DNA from: Halopiger djelfimassiliensis
Lineage (GTDB): Archaea; Halobacteriota; Halobacteria; Halobacteriales; Natrialbaceae
Reading direction: 5' to 3'
Length of the DNA stretch: 50,723 bases
NCBI RefSeq assembly: GCF_000455365.1
Contig: NZ_HG315684.1
Span: 854,684 to 905,406 of the forward strand
This document shows positions 50,178 to 50,723 of this stretch, piece after piece. Position numbers and translations under genes: made by a program. How positions within the stretch are numbered: position 1 is the stretch's first letter; every line of letters begins with the position of its first letter. The notes beneath the pieces are model-generated. The model was given only the letters and a program-made list of their open reading frames with translations, made no database searches and had not been told where the DNA came from.

Positions 50178-50723
50178 ATGTATCTCTACACGCCGGACGA
50201 AATCGATCGAAAGCGGGCACATCATCAGGCAGTTATTCAAGGATCGGACGATCTTGATGTCAAACGCATCGGAAATCTCGGTGAACTCGCGTTCGAGCAG
50301 TTTTGCCGCGAATATCTCCCCGTGGAGATGTGGGACTGGCAAAACGAAGCGGCCATCCGTCGGTGTAATCCCGAGAGTTTCTCCGGTCACGACTTCGAGG
50401 TGTTCGGATACGAAATCGACGTGAAGACCTCTCGTGATGTCTCTGCTTTCCGGCCCGCGAACATCCTCGAGAATGACCCGGACGACGACATCATCGTGAT
50501 GGTCTGGCATCGAGACAACGAAGACGCACTCATCCTCCTCGGCTGGGAACGGACTGAAACGCTCAAATCGAAGGTAAAGACTCAGGAGTCATACTCCGGT
50601 GAGGAACCCGAGAAACTGGCACATTTAGCCGCTCGTCCGATGAACGAGTTGCACGACTTGGGTCCGAACACAGCTCATCTCAACCAGAAACCGGAGAACC
50701 CATTCTCACCTGGCGATCGTGTG
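50178..50723 (+). CDS. PD-(D/E)XK-like nuclease domain protein, partial at the window end
   Basis: 182 residues visible from MYLYTPDEIDRKRAHHQAVI, open at 50723. RIGNLGELAFEQFCREYLPV supplies a conserved Glu helix (E36, E40). GHDFEVFGYEIDVKTSRDVS holds D72 and the D81-x-K83 core of restriction-endonuclease-like folds. The chain continues with IIVMVWHRDNEDALILLGWE (edge strands). Base composition here is more AT-rich than the rest, and the codons are less GC-biased, suggesting an accessory or newly acquired region. ATTAGATCA at 50151-50159 is a possible TATA box. It may belong to a restriction or defence system to the right. Confidence 0.6.
   Translation, partial: MYLYTPDEIDRKRAHHQAVIQGSDDLDVKRIGNLGELAFEQFCREYLPVEMWDWQNEAAIRRCNPESFSGHDFEVFGYEIDVKTSRDVSAFRPANILENDPDDDIIVMVWHRDNEDALILLGWERTETLKSKVKTQESYSGEEPEKLAHLAARPMNELHDLGPNTAHLNQKPENPFSPGDRV

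Noticed and set aside
50157-50510. Minus-strand frame at the right end (117 codons)
   Set aside because: The plus strand of the same bases encodes a PD-(D/E)XK-like pattern in an open frame to the window end; the minus frame shows no motif.
1-50723. tRNA, rRNA and CRISPR repeats were looked for
   Set aside because: No T-loop-like GTTCRA patterns in cloverleaf context, no rRNA stretches, and no regularly spaced direct repeats were found by eye.

Overview
The window reads as chromosomal DNA of a haloarchaeon (class Halobacteria). The DNA is GC-rich with strong C/G at third codon positions, and the encoded proteins are very acidic. Many genes appear leaderless, with a TATA-like box about 24-30 bases before the start codon. 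Archaeal markers include DnaG-type primase, aIF5A, deoxyhypusine synthase, the alternative (siroheme) haem pathway and Halobacteria-specific families (LWR-salt, DUF7344, HTH-10/Bat). The gene content would suit the order Natrialbales, but that is inference. No tRNA, rRNA or CRISPR array was seen.

Layout. 1-353: eroded DNA, with hairpin ends of an IS200/IS605-like element and a frameshifted DUF7344 gene. 438-3101: valS. 3412-5660: the most interesting locus. A 40-residue peptide gene too short for ordinary gene calling ends in a Cys-Pro-Glu-Lys-Cys motif. It is transcribed divergently from an ATP-grasp ligase, which overlaps a membrane M50 protease carrying an N-terminal PqqD/RRE-like domain. 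Together they look like a complete small RiPP (modified peptide) system. 5697-9811: a CARF/HTH-type regulator, two small enzymes or unknowns, and an SSS transporter with its DUF3311 partner. 9987-12688: a membrane-anchored winged-helix protein, dnaG and a small membrane protein. 12700-12769: a nested palindromic repeat. 13862-17447: a polyprenol-like block (DUF92, degenerate cis-prenyltransferase, DUF7344 regulator, UppS). 18066-21163: haem operon (AhbA-AhbB fusion, SirC, HemA). 21339-27882: small metabolic genes, a Bat-type regulator, and two different moeA genes around a serine hydrolase. 28103-34467: Hsp20, UbiB-like kinase, enolase-superfamily protein, and a CARDB/MacB-like ABC system. 34542-40180: aminotransferase, aIF5A, agmatinase, acetamidase, Nif3 and deoxyhypusine synthase.

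40208-42038 is a MazG-like gene cut by a 1.54-kb IS200/IS605-type tnpB element. Removing 40486-42022 restores a continuous 97-codon frame. The tnpB gene itself is broken by a 55-bp insert made of two perfect triloop hairpins; removing it restores a 423-residue frame. 42255-45895 carries redox, HAD, PPOX, membrane and glycosyltransferase genes. 46135-50049 holds a Tat-exported GH31 glucosidase flanked by a small gene and a decayed copy of that gene. The last 550 bases are AT-richer and open a PD-(D/E)XK-like nuclease gene that runs off the end.

Functional links: aIF5A, agmatinase and deoxyhypusine synthase form a hypusination set. AhbAB, SirC and HemA feed one haem route. The CARDB protein, ATPase and permease form one exporter-like operon. 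The peptide, ligase and protease would be precursor, modifier and maturation protease. All functions are inferred from motifs read by eye; no database search was run.
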